64,000 nucleotides of DNA, taken from contig CAZIPC010000005.1 in the NCBI GenBank assembly GCA_964541155.1, positions 62,001-126,000 of the forward strand, given 5' to 3'. The notes under the pieces are model-generated. The model was not told the DNA's origin. It searched no databases and saw only the letters and a program-made list of their open reading frames with translations. The position numbers were made by a program, and so were the translations under genes. This DNA comes from UBA4416 sp964541155 (GTDB lineage Bacteria; Bacteroidota; Bacteroidia; B-17B0; Aurantibacillaceae). Shown here one piece after another: positions 19,184 to 27,404 of this stretch. Position 1 is the stretch's first letter; each line of letters opens with the position of its first letter.

Positions 19184-20002
19184 TTAATGATTATATGCAT
19201 AACATGGCTGAAGTTTCGGATTTAATTTAATACTTAATGTAACACCAAAAAAGAAATACCAATCTTTTGTTCTAGGATTCCCTCTTTGTTTATTAATATT
19301 ATTACCAGCATTTTTTGAACGATCAGATAACTGAGAAGCCTGCTTTGTAGAAAAAGGATTTAACAAAGGATCAGGATAGGTTCCGCTAACATCATCTAAA
19401 TAATCAGTAAATGTTTTTCGTGGCCCCCATTCAATACCAATACCCACTTGCTTAGAAACATTAACTTTAGCGCCAATTCCAAAAGGTATCCCTACTTGAG
19501 TTAATTTGTAAGCTTTAGATTGCCCTTCTGTTTTTAAAGGCTGTAAATCTAACCAGTAACTACCTAAGTTTGCTTGAGGATTAAAATGAAAAACATCTAC
19601 TCCTAAAAATAAAAATGTAGTAAATTTATATTTATCATTACTAATTCTATATTCTAAAAAATTAAATTCTGCAAGTGCATTAAATTCTGTAATTTGTGAT
19701 TTAAAATTTAAATTACGTTGTAGTTGATCGGCATCATCCGTCTGAGAATCATCACCTAAAATATTACCAAAATTTATTCCAGCTCTAAAAGCATATCTAT
19801 AATTTGGAGTAAACCTGTATAATAATCCAAAAGCTGGTTGGCTTGAGGCAAACTGTCCTCGAGGATTTAAATCACCGATATAATATGAGCCACCTACAAA
19901 AACGCCAATTTCATGTTGCCTAAAATTTCGTTTTATCGTTTGAGATAATAACGATTTATAAGTTATCATTGAAATCAATAATGTATATAATAAGAATTTC
20001 AT
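19184..20002 (-). CDS. DUF6089 family outer-membrane beta-barrel protein
   Basis: A 272-residue exported protein with a signal peptide (MKFLLYTLLISMITYKSLLS, cleavage near residue 20). The mature part begins RNFRQHEIGVFVGGSYYIGD, a characteristic start of DUF6089 proteins, followed by alternating aromatic strands such as PAFGLLYRFTPNYRYAFRAG and FTTFLFLGVDVFHFNPQA, consistent with a small beta-barrel. Function is unknown. In many Bacteroidota genomes I recall this gene next to uppS-bamA; here it is 10 kb away from them. Its stop codon abuts that of the hexapeptide gene with no spacer. Confidence 0.75.
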   Translation of the reverse strand: MKFLLYTLLISMITYKSLLSQTIKRNFRQHEIGVFVGGSYYIGDLNPRGQFASSQPAFGLLYRFTPNYRYAFRAGINFGNILGDDSQTDDADQLQRNLNFKSQITEFNALAEFNFLEYRISNDKYKFTTFLFLGVDVFHFNPQANLGSYWLDLQPLKTEGQSKAYKLTQVGIPFGIGAKVNVSKQVGIGIEWGPRKTFTDYLDDVSGTYPDPLLNPFSTKQASQLSDRSKNAGNNINKQRGNPRTKDWYFFFGVTLSIKLNPKLQPCYAYNH

Positions 20003-20211
20003 ATTAAACTATACAACGAATATTTTTAAAGAATAGTATTTTTAAAATTAAACTTAATTCACAAAATAACGATTAAAATTTTAAACTATGTGCTTTTCAA
20101 TGTAATTATTATTAAAAACCTAGGCTATTTTTTAATTATAATGTTTTGTATAATTTTTAATACTTTCAATTATTTAATATAAAAGTTCCAAATAATTCAG
20201 ATATTTACCAT

Positions 20212-20856
20212 ATGCAATATCTTTTAGTTTCGTTAATTATTTTTATTTCTAGTAATTCTCAAGCACAAGATTCTGTTGCATACAATAAAGATTTTAGATT
20301 ATATGAAGGCTTATATCTCCATTATCAAGATTTTAGGTACAATTGGCCAATTTCTAATGATAAAATTATCACTAAGCTAGATAAAAATCAGTTAGATTTC
20401 TATTCCAAACTCATAGAAGAAGAGTTTGTTAAATACATAGAAAGAGATGGTTCAATGTCTACTATTAAATCAGAAAACGTTTGGGGGTACTGTCAAAATA
20501 ATATTATTTATATAAATCTCGATAAAAATTTTTATAGAATACCAGTGTTTGGGGCAATTAGCAATTTTATTGGAACTGCTGAAGTAGTAAGCTACTCGCC
20601 TGGTTATGATCCATTCATGAATGCTCCAATTAATAGCACGGCTAATAAAACTCGAGAAATTAGACAGTATCTATTTGATTTTTATAGCGGAGACATATTG
20701 CCATTTAATATTGATAATTTAGCAAATTTGCTCAAACAAGACGAATTTATTTATAGAGAATATATGTTATTAAACAAAAAAAAGAGAAAAGAATTTGCTA
20801 CAAAATATATCAGAATGTTTAACGAAAAACATTTAGTACATTTCCCAAAGAACTAA
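20212..20856 (+). CDS. Unknown secreted protein
   Basis: A 214-residue protein that I do not recognise as a named family. It has a short signal peptide ending SNSQAQ (cleavage near residue 19). The mature part begins DSVAYNKDFRLYEGLYLHYQ and contains WGYCQNNIIYINLDKNFYRI and IPVFGAISNFIGTAEVVSYS near residues 95-140; the C-terminus is lysine-rich (LNKKKRKEFATKYIRMFNEK). There is no lipobox and no T9SS sorting domain, so periplasmic location is most likely. The 209-base AT-rich spacer upstream holds no other gene that I can see. The codon and base composition resemble the neighbours. It precedes ettA on the same strand by 69 bases but is probably separately expressed. Confidence 0.6.
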   Translation: MQYLLVSLIIFISSNSQAQDSVAYNKDFRLYEGLYLHYQDFRYNWPISNDKIITKLDKNQLDFYSKLIEEEFVKYIERDGSMSTIKSENVWGYCQNNIIYINLDKNFYRIPVFGAISNFIGTAEVVSYSPGYDPFMNAPINSTANKTREIRQYLFDFYSGDILPFNIDNLANLLKQDEFIYREYMLLNKKKRKEFATKYIRMFNEKHLVHFPKN

Positions 20857-20925
20857 TATTTAGATAACTATTTTCGTAAATAACTTCATTTTTTCCACTA
20901 ACTTTATCACCTTAATTTTTAAAAT

Positions 20926-22614
20926 ATGTCAGAAGTAGGAAGACAAATAATTTACAGTATGGTTAATGTATCAAAGATACATCCACCACAAAAACAAGTT
21001 TTAAAAGACATTTATATTTCCTTTTATTATGGAGCCAAAATTGGCGTTTTAGGTTTAAATGGTTCAGGTAAATCTTCTTTACTCCGAATTATGGCTGGTA
21101 TTGATAAAGATTACCTTGGAGAAATACATCAATCTCCTGGTTATTCTATCGGATTATTAGAACAAGAGCCAAATTTAGATGAAAATAAAACTGTACTAGA
21201 AGTTGTTCGTGAAGGTGCTCAAAAACACGTAGATATTTTAAATGAATTTGAAGAAGTTAATAATAAATTCATGGACGAGGAAATATTAAATGATCCTGAT
21301 AAAATGGATAAATTAATTAATCGTCAAGCTCAATTACAAGAACTTATAGATCAATATGATTTATGGAATCTGGACTCTCGTTTAGAGCGCGCTATGGATG
21401 CGTTAAGATGTGCAGAAAGTAACACGCCAATTAAAATTTTATCAGGAGGAGAACGTCGTCGTGTGGCTTTATGTCGTTTATTACTTCAAGAACCAGATAT
21501 TTTATTGTTAGATGAGCCAACCAATCACTTAGATGCTGAATCAGTTGATTGGTTAGAGCAACATTTACAACAATACAAAGGAACAGTAATAGCAGTTACT
21601 CACGATCGTTATTTTTTAGATAATGTTGCTGGTTGGATTTTAGAGTTAGATAGAGGAGAAGGTATTCCCTGGAAAGGAAACTATTCTTCTTGGTTAGAAC
21701 AAAAAGGAAATCGTTTAAAACAAGAAGAAAAAACAGAGTCTAAACGTCAAAAAACGTTAGCGCGTGAGTTAGAATGGGTTCGTCAGGGAGTTAAAGGACG
21801 TGGCGTAAAGCAAAAAGCACGTTTAAATAACTACGATAAAATGATGAATGAAGACATTAAAGATAAAGAAGAAAAATTAGAAATCTTTATCCCTAATGGA
21901 CCACGTTTAGGTAATGAAGTAATTGAAGCAATTGATGTATCAAAAGGCTTTGGTGATAGATTACTTTACGAACACTTAAGCTTTAAACTACCCCCAGCAG
22001 GAATTGTTGGTATTATTGGACCAAATGGAGCAGGAAAAACAACTCTATTTAGAATGATTATGGGGGAAGAAAAACCAAACTCTGGTGAATTTAAAGTAGG
22101 ACCAACTGTAAAAATCTCTTATGTAGATCAAAATCATAAAGAGTTAGACCCAAATAAAACGGTTTATGATGTTTTAAGTGGAGGATTAGATAATATCACG
22201 CTGGGCGGAAAAGCAATGAATGCAAGAGCTTACATCTCTCGTTTTAATTTTGGAGGAAGTGATCAAGGGAAAAAAGTAAGCGTGTTATCTGGAGGTGAGC
22301 GAAATCGTTTGCATTTAGCAATGGCCTTAAAAAATGAAGGTAACGTATTGCTTTTAGATGAACCTACTAATGATTTAGATGTAAATACATTAAGAGCTTT
22401 AGAAGAAGGTTTAGAAAATTTTGCTGGATGTGCAGTAATTATTAGTCATGATAGATGGTTTTTAGATCGCGTATGCACTCATATTTTAGCTTTTGAAGGA
22501 GATAGTTCTGTTTATTGGTTTGAAGGTGGTTATAGTGAATACGAAGAAAATCGAAAAAAACGTTTAGGAAATGTTGAACCCAAACGCCCACGATATAAAA
22601 AGTTAGCAGTTTAA
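20926..22614 (+). CDS. ettA: Energy-dependent translational throttle protein EttA (ABC-F)
   Basis: A soluble ABC-F ATPase that binds the ribosomal E site and gates the first peptide bond according to ATP/ADP ratio. The 562-residue protein has two ATPase domains: first Walker A GLNGSGKSS near residue 43, first signature LSGGERRRVALCRLLL with LLLDEPTNHLDAE near 175-210, a linker helix region rich in lysine and glutamate (about 250-320), then second Walker A GPNGAGKTT near 365 and LSGGERNRLHLAMAL with LLLDEPTNDLD near 450-485. Length and linker match EttA better than Uup or antibiotic-resistance ABC-F proteins. A strong hairpin terminator follows directly. Confidence 0.94.
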   Translation: MSEVGRQIIYSMVNVSKIHPPQKQVLKDIYISFYYGAKIGVLGLNGSGKSSLLRIMAGIDKDYLGEIHQSPGYSIGLLEQEPNLDENKTVLEVVREGAQKHVDILNEFEEVNNKFMDEEILNDPDKMDKLINRQAQLQELIDQYDLWNLDSRLERAMDALRCAESNTPIKILSGGERRRVALCRLLLQEPDILLLDEPTNHLDAESVDWLEQHLQQYKGTVIAVTHDRYFLDNVAGWILELDRGEGIPWKGNYSSWLEQKGNRLKQEEKTESKRQKTLARELEWVRQGVKGRGVKQKARLNNYDKMMNEDIKDKEEKLEIFIPNGPRLGNEVIEAIDVSKGFGDRLLYEHLSFKLPPAGIVGIIGPNGAGKTTLFRMIMGEEKPNSGEFKVGPTVKISYVDQNHKELDPNKTVYDVLSGGLDNITLGGKAMNARAYISRFNFGGSDQGKKVSVLSGGERNRLHLAMALKNEGNVLLLDEPTNDLDVNTLRALEEGLENFAGCAVIISHDRWFLDRVCTHILAFEGDSSVYWFEGGYSEYEENRKKRLGNVEPKRPRYKKLAV

Positions 22615-22648
22615 AAAAAAGACCTTTCAATCGAAAGGTCTTTTTTTT
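22613..22648. terminator. Bidirectional intrinsic terminator between ettA and rnc
   Basis: A perfect 8-bp stem GACCTTTC / GAAAGGTC (22621-22628 with 22633-22640) with a four-base loop, preceded by eight A and followed by eight T. It serves ettA from the left and rnc from the right; rnc ends at 22647 inside the T-run. Confidence 0.92.
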
Positions 22649-23381
22649 AATTATTAGTTTCCTTAGTTAATTTTTCTAATACTAATTGAGCTATTTTTTG
22701 TTCAGCTGTTTTCTTAGATTTATGTTCAAAAACACCTTGTTCAATTCCATCAATAGATAACTGAACTGAATATATTTTTTCTTTACCGTTAAAATCTTCT
22801 TTTATTACAACGTATTCAAATTGTTTTTTTTGTCGTTGCATTAAAATCTGAAATTGCGATTTATAATCGGTATCATTTTGTAATAAGTCATTAATATCTA
22901 AATGAGATTTTATAATTCTGTTTAATATAAATTTTCTCGTAACATTAAATCCTTTATCCATAAAAACAGCACCAATAAGAGCTTCAAACGCATCTCCATA
23001 TGCGCTTGAACTTAGTTTTTCTTTTTTTGTTAAACGAGAATTTAATAAAACATCAAATCCAAATTTCTTCGACAACATAAATAAATGCTGTCCATTAACA
23101 ATTCTACTTCGAATTTGTGTTAAAAACCCCTCATCTTTTTTTGGAAAAATTTTAAATAAATATTCAGTAATAACGGCACCAAGTATCGCATCTCCTAAAA
23201 ATTCGAGACGTTCGTTACTTTGTAAATGTTCAGTAATTTGATCAGAAGAACTACTATGCCTAAAAGCTTGTTTGTACAAAGCAATATTATTAGGCATAAA
23301 ACCTAAAATATTCCTAAGTTTTCTTTTAAACTCTTTATCTTCTTTTGAGATTGGTGTTAAAACTGATAAAAGTTTTATCAA
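22647..23381 (-). CDS. rnc: Ribonuclease III
   Basis: Cleaves double-stranded RNA, including rRNA precursors. The 244-residue protein has the RNase III signature NERLEFLGDAILGAVITEYL near residue 60, with the catalytic Glu and Asp, and a second acidic site AYGDAFEALIGAVFMDKGF near 128. A double-stranded-RNA-binding domain follows (about 165-240, DYKSQFQILMQRQKKQFEYV to KKTAEQKIAQLVLEKL). The start is TTG; methionine 29 (MPNNIALYKQAFRHS) is the alternative but would drop the NILGF segment seen in relatives. It is the third gene of the leftward acpP-fabF-rnc operon, 9 bases after fabF. Confidence 0.94.
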   Translation of the reverse strand: MIKLLSVLTPISKEDKEFKRKLRNILGFMPNNIALYKQAFRHSSSSDQITEHLQSNERLEFLGDAILGAVITEYLFKIFPKKDEGFLTQIRSRIVNGQHLFMLSKKFGFDVLLNSRLTKKEKLSSSAYGDAFEALIGAVFMDKGFNVTRKFILNRIIKSHLDINDLLQNDTDYKSQFQILMQRQKKQFEYVVIKEDFNGKEKIYSVQLSIDGIEQGVFEHKSKKTAEQKIAQLVLEKLTKETNN

Positions 23382-23390
23382 AACACTAAA

Positions 23391-24644
23391 TTAGACTGTG
23401 TATTTTTTTACTACAATAGCCGCATTATGACCTCCAAAACCAAATGTATTACTAATAGCATAATTAATAGTACGTTTTTGGGCTTTATTAAACGTTAAGT
23501 TTAATTTTGGATCTAGTTCTGGATCAGGATTTACATTATTAATTGTAGGAGGAACAATATCATTTTGAACAGCTAAAACAGTTGCCATTGCTTCAATAGC
23601 TCCAGCTGCACCTAATAAATGACCAGTCATAGACTTTGTAGAACTAATATTCATTTTGTAAGCTTGTTCTCCAAAAATATTAGTAATTGCCTTTAATTCA
23701 GCTAAATCACCTAAAGGTGTACTTGTTCCGTGAGTATTTATATAGTCAATTACATCTGGAGAAATTTCAGCGTCTTTTAATGCACGTTGCATAACTAAAG
23801 TTGCACCTAATCCTTCAGGATGAGGAGCAGTAATATGATGTGCATCTGCACTCATACCACCACCAACAATTTCAGCATATATTTTTGCACCTCTTGCTAG
23901 TGCGTGTTCAAGTTCTTCTAACACTAAAGCAACTCCACCCTCTCCTAAAACAAATCCATCACGGTCAACATCGTAAGGACGGGATGCTGTTTCAGGACTA
24001 TCATTTCTGGTACTCATAGCTTGGCAAGCATTAAAACCTCCAATACCACTTTCATTAATCGCTGCTTCCGACCCACCCGCAATTATAGCATTCGCTTTTC
24101 CTAATTTAATATAAGTGAAAGCATCAATTAAAGCAGATGTAGAAGATGCACATGCTGAAACAGTTGTAAAATTAGGACCTCTAAATCCAAAACGCATAGA
24201 TATATGCCCAGAACAAATATCCGCAATCATTTTAGGAATAAAGAAAGGATTAAATCTAGGATTTCCATCACCCTTTGCAAAGTTAAATGTTTCTGTTTGA
24301 AAAGTATCTAATCCGCCAATACCAGAACCCCAAATAACTCCAATTTCATTTTTATCAATTCCTTCAGCATCAATACCAGAATCTGTAACAGCCTGAACCG
24401 AAGCTGCAATCCCGTAGTGAGAAAATGCATCTAAACGTTGAGCTTCTTTTCTATCAAAATAGTCTTCTAACTTAAATCCCTTTACTTCACAAGCAAATCG
24501 AGTTTTAAATTTAGATGCATCAAAACGAGTAATAGGTCCGGCACCACTAACGCCATTAATTAAATTTGTCCAATAATCGTTAACATTACTGCCCAAAGGT
24601 GTAACAGCACCAAGTCCCGTAACTACTACGCGCTTAAATTGCAT
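23391..24644 (-). CDS. fabF: Beta-ketoacyl-ACP synthase II
   Basis: Elongates acyl-ACP with malonyl-ACP in type II fatty acid synthesis. The 417-residue protein begins KRVVVTGLGAVTPLGSN. The catalytic triad is visible: Cys in TTVSACASSTSALIDA near 163, His in INTHGTSTPLGD near 304 and His in SMTGHLLGAAGAIEA near 340; the glycine-rich FGFGGHNAA near the C-terminus is also conserved. It lies 24 bases downstream of acpP, the usual operon order acpP-fabF-rnc of Bacteroidota and other bacteria. Confidence 0.97.
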   Translation of the reverse strand: MQFKRVVVTGLGAVTPLGSNVNDYWTNLINGVSGAGPITRFDASKFKTRFACEVKGFKLEDYFDRKEAQRLDAFSHYGIAASVQAVTDSGIDAEGIDKNEIGVIWGSGIGGLDTFQTETFNFAKGDGNPRFNPFFIPKMIADICSGHISMRFGFRGPNFTTVSACASSTSALIDAFTYIKLGKANAIIAGGSEAAINESGIGGFNACQAMSTRNDSPETASRPYDVDRDGFVLGEGGVALVLEELEHALARGAKIYAEIVGGGMSADAHHITAPHPEGLGATLVMQRALKDAEISPDVIDYINTHGTSTPLGDLAELKAITNIFGEQAYKMNISSTKSMTGHLLGAAGAIEAMATVLAVQNDIVPPTINNVNPDPELDPKLNLTFNKAQKRTINYAISNTFGFGGHNAAIVVKKYTV

Positions 24645-24668
24645 AAAAATGATTTTAAAAGTTAATTC

Positions 24669-24908
24669 TTAGTTTTTTGCGTTTGCTTCGATATAAGAGA
24701 TTGCATCTCCAACAGTAGCAATTTTTTCTGCTTGATCATCTGGAATAGCAATATTGAATTCTTTTTCAAATTCCATAATTAACTCCACTGTATCTAAAGA
24801 ATCAGCTCCTAAGTCGTTAGTGAAACTTGCAGTTGGAGTTACTTCTTTTTCTTCTACACCTAATTTATCTACAATAATAGATTTTACTTTTGATGAAATG
24901 TCTGACAT
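24669..24908 (-). CDS. acpP: Acyl carrier protein
   Basis: A 79-residue acidic four-helix protein carrying the growing acyl chain on a phosphopantetheine arm. The attachment serine is in DLGADSLDTVELIMEFE (Ser41 by count). Sequence and length are canonical. It is the first gene of acpP-fabF-rnc and has a clear promoter just upstream. Confidence 0.97.
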   Translation of the reverse strand: MSDISSKVKSIIVDKLGVEEKEVTPTASFTNDLGADSLDTVELIMEFEKEFNIAIPDDQAEKIATVGDAISYIEANAKN

Positions 24909-24934
24909 TGTTTTTTAGTTTTAAAAATTTGTGA

Positions 24935-24964
24935 CAAAGATAATGGTATGAAGCAAATATCAAA
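24935..24964 (-). promoter_or_regulatory. Promoter of the acpP-fabF-rnc operon
   Basis: Read leftwards: TTTG (24964-24961), 18 bases, TATCTTTG (24942-24935), a full match to the Bacteroidota consensus TTTG-N(17-21)-TAnnTTTG. The -7 box ends 26 bases before the acpP ATG. Confidence 0.75.
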
Positions 24965-25073
24965 AAAAAAAGCCTTTAACTAAACAATTGATTATCAGAT
25001 ATTTAAATAATTGTTAATTTTTGATTATCTCCTTATCTCAATTTTTGACATAAAAAAATTAAAAAATAGGGTA

Positions 25074-25367
25074 TTAAGGTGTTTTTTTGATTGCTTTTTG
25101 ATGACGGCGATGGCGTCTAGAAATAAATCGATTGGTTTTTTTTGATGATTCGTCGCCTTCTTTGGAGTATTTAGATGCTATTTTAGAAATAGCAAATATT
25201 AAAATTCCAAATACAATAACGCTACATATAATGTAACCACTTACAATTAGGTCTTTTGGTTTCTCATTTAAAAATTTACTAGTTGACTGAGCATTAGCTA
25301 GTACTGAAATGAAAAATGATAAAAAAGTTAAAATGAGGCCGCTTTTAGAGTTCTGTTTCATAGTCAT
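25074..25367 (-). CDS. Small membrane protein with basic tail
   Basis: A 97-residue protein not assigned to a named family. It has two hydrophobic stretches: residues about 10-26 (LILTFLSFFISVLANAQ, which reads as a cleavable signal) and about 42-64 (IVSGYIICSVIVFGILIFAI). The C-terminal tail is strongly basic and ends RRHRRHQKAIKKTP. Similar small single-span proteins with an Arg/His-rich end are, as I recall, common in Bacteroidota and have no established role. A single-pass inner-membrane protein with the basic tail inside is inferred from the charge distribution. Methionine 3 is an equally good start. Confidence 0.6.
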   Translation of the reverse strand: MTMKQNSKSGLILTFLSFFISVLANAQSTSKFLNEKPKDLIVSGYIICSVIVFGILIFAISKIASKYSKEGDESSKKTNRFISRRHRRHQKAIKKTP

Positions 25368-25482
25368 GATTTCAAGAATTATGTTTTTTATTTTTTAAAT
25401 AAAAAAAAGTTAAACATTAAATTTTACAGAGGCACTTGCACTAATGTATGGCTTTATTTAATGATTAGTAACATAAAAAACA

Positions 25483-25514
25483 TTTGGTATTTAATTATTA
25501 TATACTTACATTTG
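25483..25514 (+). promoter_or_regulatory. Promoter of the rimP-nusA-infB operon
   Basis: TTTG (25483-25486), 20 bases, TACATTTG (25507-25514): both elements match the Bacteroidota housekeeping promoter consensus. Transcription should start near 25521, giving a leader of about 57 bases that contains the hairpin at 25545-25560. Confidence 0.8.
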
Positions 25515-25544
25515 TGTCCGCAAATTAGAAGATAGAAAAGATGA

Positions 25545-25570
25545 GGGACCAAAAAGTCCCTTTTTTATTT
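25545..25570 (+). terminator. Terminator-like hairpin in the rimP leader (possible attenuator)
   Basis: GGGAC (25545-25549), six-base loop, GTCCC (25556-25560), followed by six T, one A and four T. It has intrinsic-terminator form but lies between the operon promoter and the rimP ATG at 25578, so it would end transcripts of about 45 bases before any gene is read. Confidence 0.7.
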
Positions 25571-25577
25571 TATAAAA

Positions 25578-26042
25578 ATGATAAAAAAACAAGTAATAAT
25601 AGATTTAATAGAATCTCATTTTGAAGGTACAGACAAGTTTATTGTTAATGTGAAGGTATTAACCGGAAACAAAATAGAAATTTATATTGATTGCCCTAGT
25701 CATATAGTAATTGCGGATTGTGTTGCTTTAAGTAGATATATTGAATCAAGCTTAGATAGAGAAAAAGAAGATTTTGAATTACAAGTATCATCACCTGGAG
25801 CTACAGAATCATTTAAAGTATTAAATCAATACAAAAAATATATAGGCACTAAAATTAAAACAGTTACTAAGGATGGATTAAAGTATGAAGGTGTTTTAAA
25901 AAGTGTAAACGAACAGGAGTTTGTGATAGAAGAAACTAGAAGAGAGAAAAAAATAATTGGAAAAGGAAATCATACAGTTATAGAGGATATAACTTTAACA
26001 TATAATCAAATAAAAGAAACAAAATCAGTATTACCATTTTAA
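25578..26042 (+). CDS. rimP: Ribosome maturation factor RimP
   Basis: A 154-residue cytoplasmic factor needed for 30S subunit maturation. The N-terminal domain shows EIYIDCPSHIVIADCVALSR and the family signature DFELQVSSPGATESF near residue 70; the C-terminal SH3-like domain follows (about 90-154). It is the first gene of the conserved rimP-nusA-infB operon, with 12 bases to nusA. The leader upstream contains a hairpin that may control the whole operon. Confidence 0.93.
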   Translation: MIKKQVIIDLIESHFEGTDKFIVNVKVLTGNKIEIYIDCPSHIVIADCVALSRYIESSLDREKEDFELQVSSPGATESFKVLNQYKKYIGTKIKTVTKDGLKYEGVLKSVNEQEFVIEETRREKKIIGKGNHTVIEDITLTYNQIKETKSVLPF

Positions 26043-26054
26043 AAAAACAAAACA

Positions 26055-27317
26055 ATGGAAAGTGTAAATTTAATTGAATCATTCTCGTTATTTAAAGAAG
26101 ACAAAAACATTGATCGCGCAACGTTAATGAGTATCATAGAAGACGTATTTCGTACAATGTTAATTAAGAAATACGGTTCGGATAAAAACTTTGATATTAT
26201 TGTAAATCCGGATAAAGGAGATATTGAAATATATAAGAATAGAACCATTGTTGATGATGAGTTTGCAGAAGATTCTTTTGACTATGATCCAAATAAACAT
26301 ATTAGTTTAACGGATGCGCATAAAATAGAACCTGATTTTGAAATTGGCGAGGAAGTAACTGAATTAGTAAAATTAGATGAAATAGGTCGCCGTAATGTTT
26401 TATCAGTTCGCCAAAATTTAGTTCAGAAAATACTTGAATTAGAAAAAACTGGTATTTACAATAAATATAAAGAGCGCGTTGGAGATATTATAAACGCTGA
26501 AGTTTACCAAGTTTGGAAAAAAGAAATAATGTTATTAGATGACGAAGGAAATGAATTATTATTACCTAAAACGGAGCAAATTCCTTCTGATTTCTTTAAA
26601 AAAGGAGATTCTGTTAAAGCGGTTGTTTATAAGGTTGAATTAAAAAATGGAACACCTTCTGTTATTATGTCTCGTACAGCCCCTACTTTTTTAGAGCGTT
26701 TATTTGAGTTGGAAGTTCCAGAAGTATTTGATGGTTTAATAACAATTAAAAAAATTGTTAGAGAACCTGGAGAAAGAGCAAAAGTTGCTGTTGAATCGTA
26801 TGATGATAGAATTGATCCAGTAGGAGCTTGTGTTGGTATGAAAGGATCTCGTATTCATGGCATTGTTCGCGAACTTAAAAATGAGAATATTGATGTTATT
26901 AACTTTACATCTAATGCGCAGTTATTAATTCAAAGAGCATTAAGCCCAGCTAAAGTAACTTCAGTAAAATTAAATGAAGATACTAAACGAGCAGAAGTTT
27001 TTTTAAAACCAGATCAAATCTCTTTAGCAATTGGTAAAGGAGGATACAACATTAAATTAGCAGGTAAATTAACTGGATATGAGATAGATGTATTCCGAGA
27101 TAATGATGAAGCATCTGCAGATGTTGAAGATGTTGATTTAATTGAATTCTCTGATGAAATTGAAGAATCAGTTATCAATGCATTACAAGCAATAGGTTGT
27201 GACACTGCAAAATCTGTATTAGAATTAGATTTAGCTGATTTAGTTCGAAGAACAGGACTAACAGAGGATGTAATTGAAGATGTTAAACAAGTATTGCAAT
27301 CTGAATTTGAAGATTAA
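26055..27317 (+). CDS. nusA: Transcription termination/antitermination factor NusA
   Basis: Binds RNA polymerase and modulates pausing, intrinsic termination and antitermination. The 420-residue protein has the N-terminal polymerase-binding domain (1-130), an S1 domain (about 133-205, GDIINAEVYQVWKKEIMLL), and two KH domains (about 205-350) with DPVGACVGMKGSRIHGIVRE and LAIGKGGYNIKLAGKL. A short C-terminal helix-hairpin module (about 370-420, LQAIGCDTAKSVLELDLADL) is present, with acidic residues at the end. Because NusA stimulates hairpin termination, the hairpin in front of rimP offers a route to autoregulation. Confidence 0.96.
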   Translation: MESVNLIESFSLFKEDKNIDRATLMSIIEDVFRTMLIKKYGSDKNFDIIVNPDKGDIEIYKNRTIVDDEFAEDSFDYDPNKHISLTDAHKIEPDFEIGEEVTELVKLDEIGRRNVLSVRQNLVQKILELEKTGIYNKYKERVGDIINAEVYQVWKKEIMLLDDEGNELLLPKTEQIPSDFFKKGDSVKAVVYKVELKNGTPSVIMSRTAPTFLERLFELEVPEVFDGLITIKKIVREPGERAKVAVESYDDRIDPVGACVGMKGSRIHGIVRELKNENIDVINFTSNAQLLIQRALSPAKVTSVKLNEDTKRAEVFLKPDQISLAIGKGGYNIKLAGKLTGYEIDVFRDNDEASADVEDVDLIEFSDEIEESVINALQAIGCDTAKSVLELDLADLVRRTGLTEDVIEDVKQVLQSEFED

Positions 27318-27404
27318 CATAAAAAGTGAGTACGTTTTAGAAAGTTAGCTTTCTTTTTTAAAAAAGCAAAAATCGAATACATAAAAAGACAAGGAAATAT
27401 AAAT

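Noticed and set aside
20003..20211. AT-rich 209-base spacer checked for tRNA, small RNA or a short gene
   Set aside because: No cloverleaf, no stable hairpin and no convincing short frame was seen.
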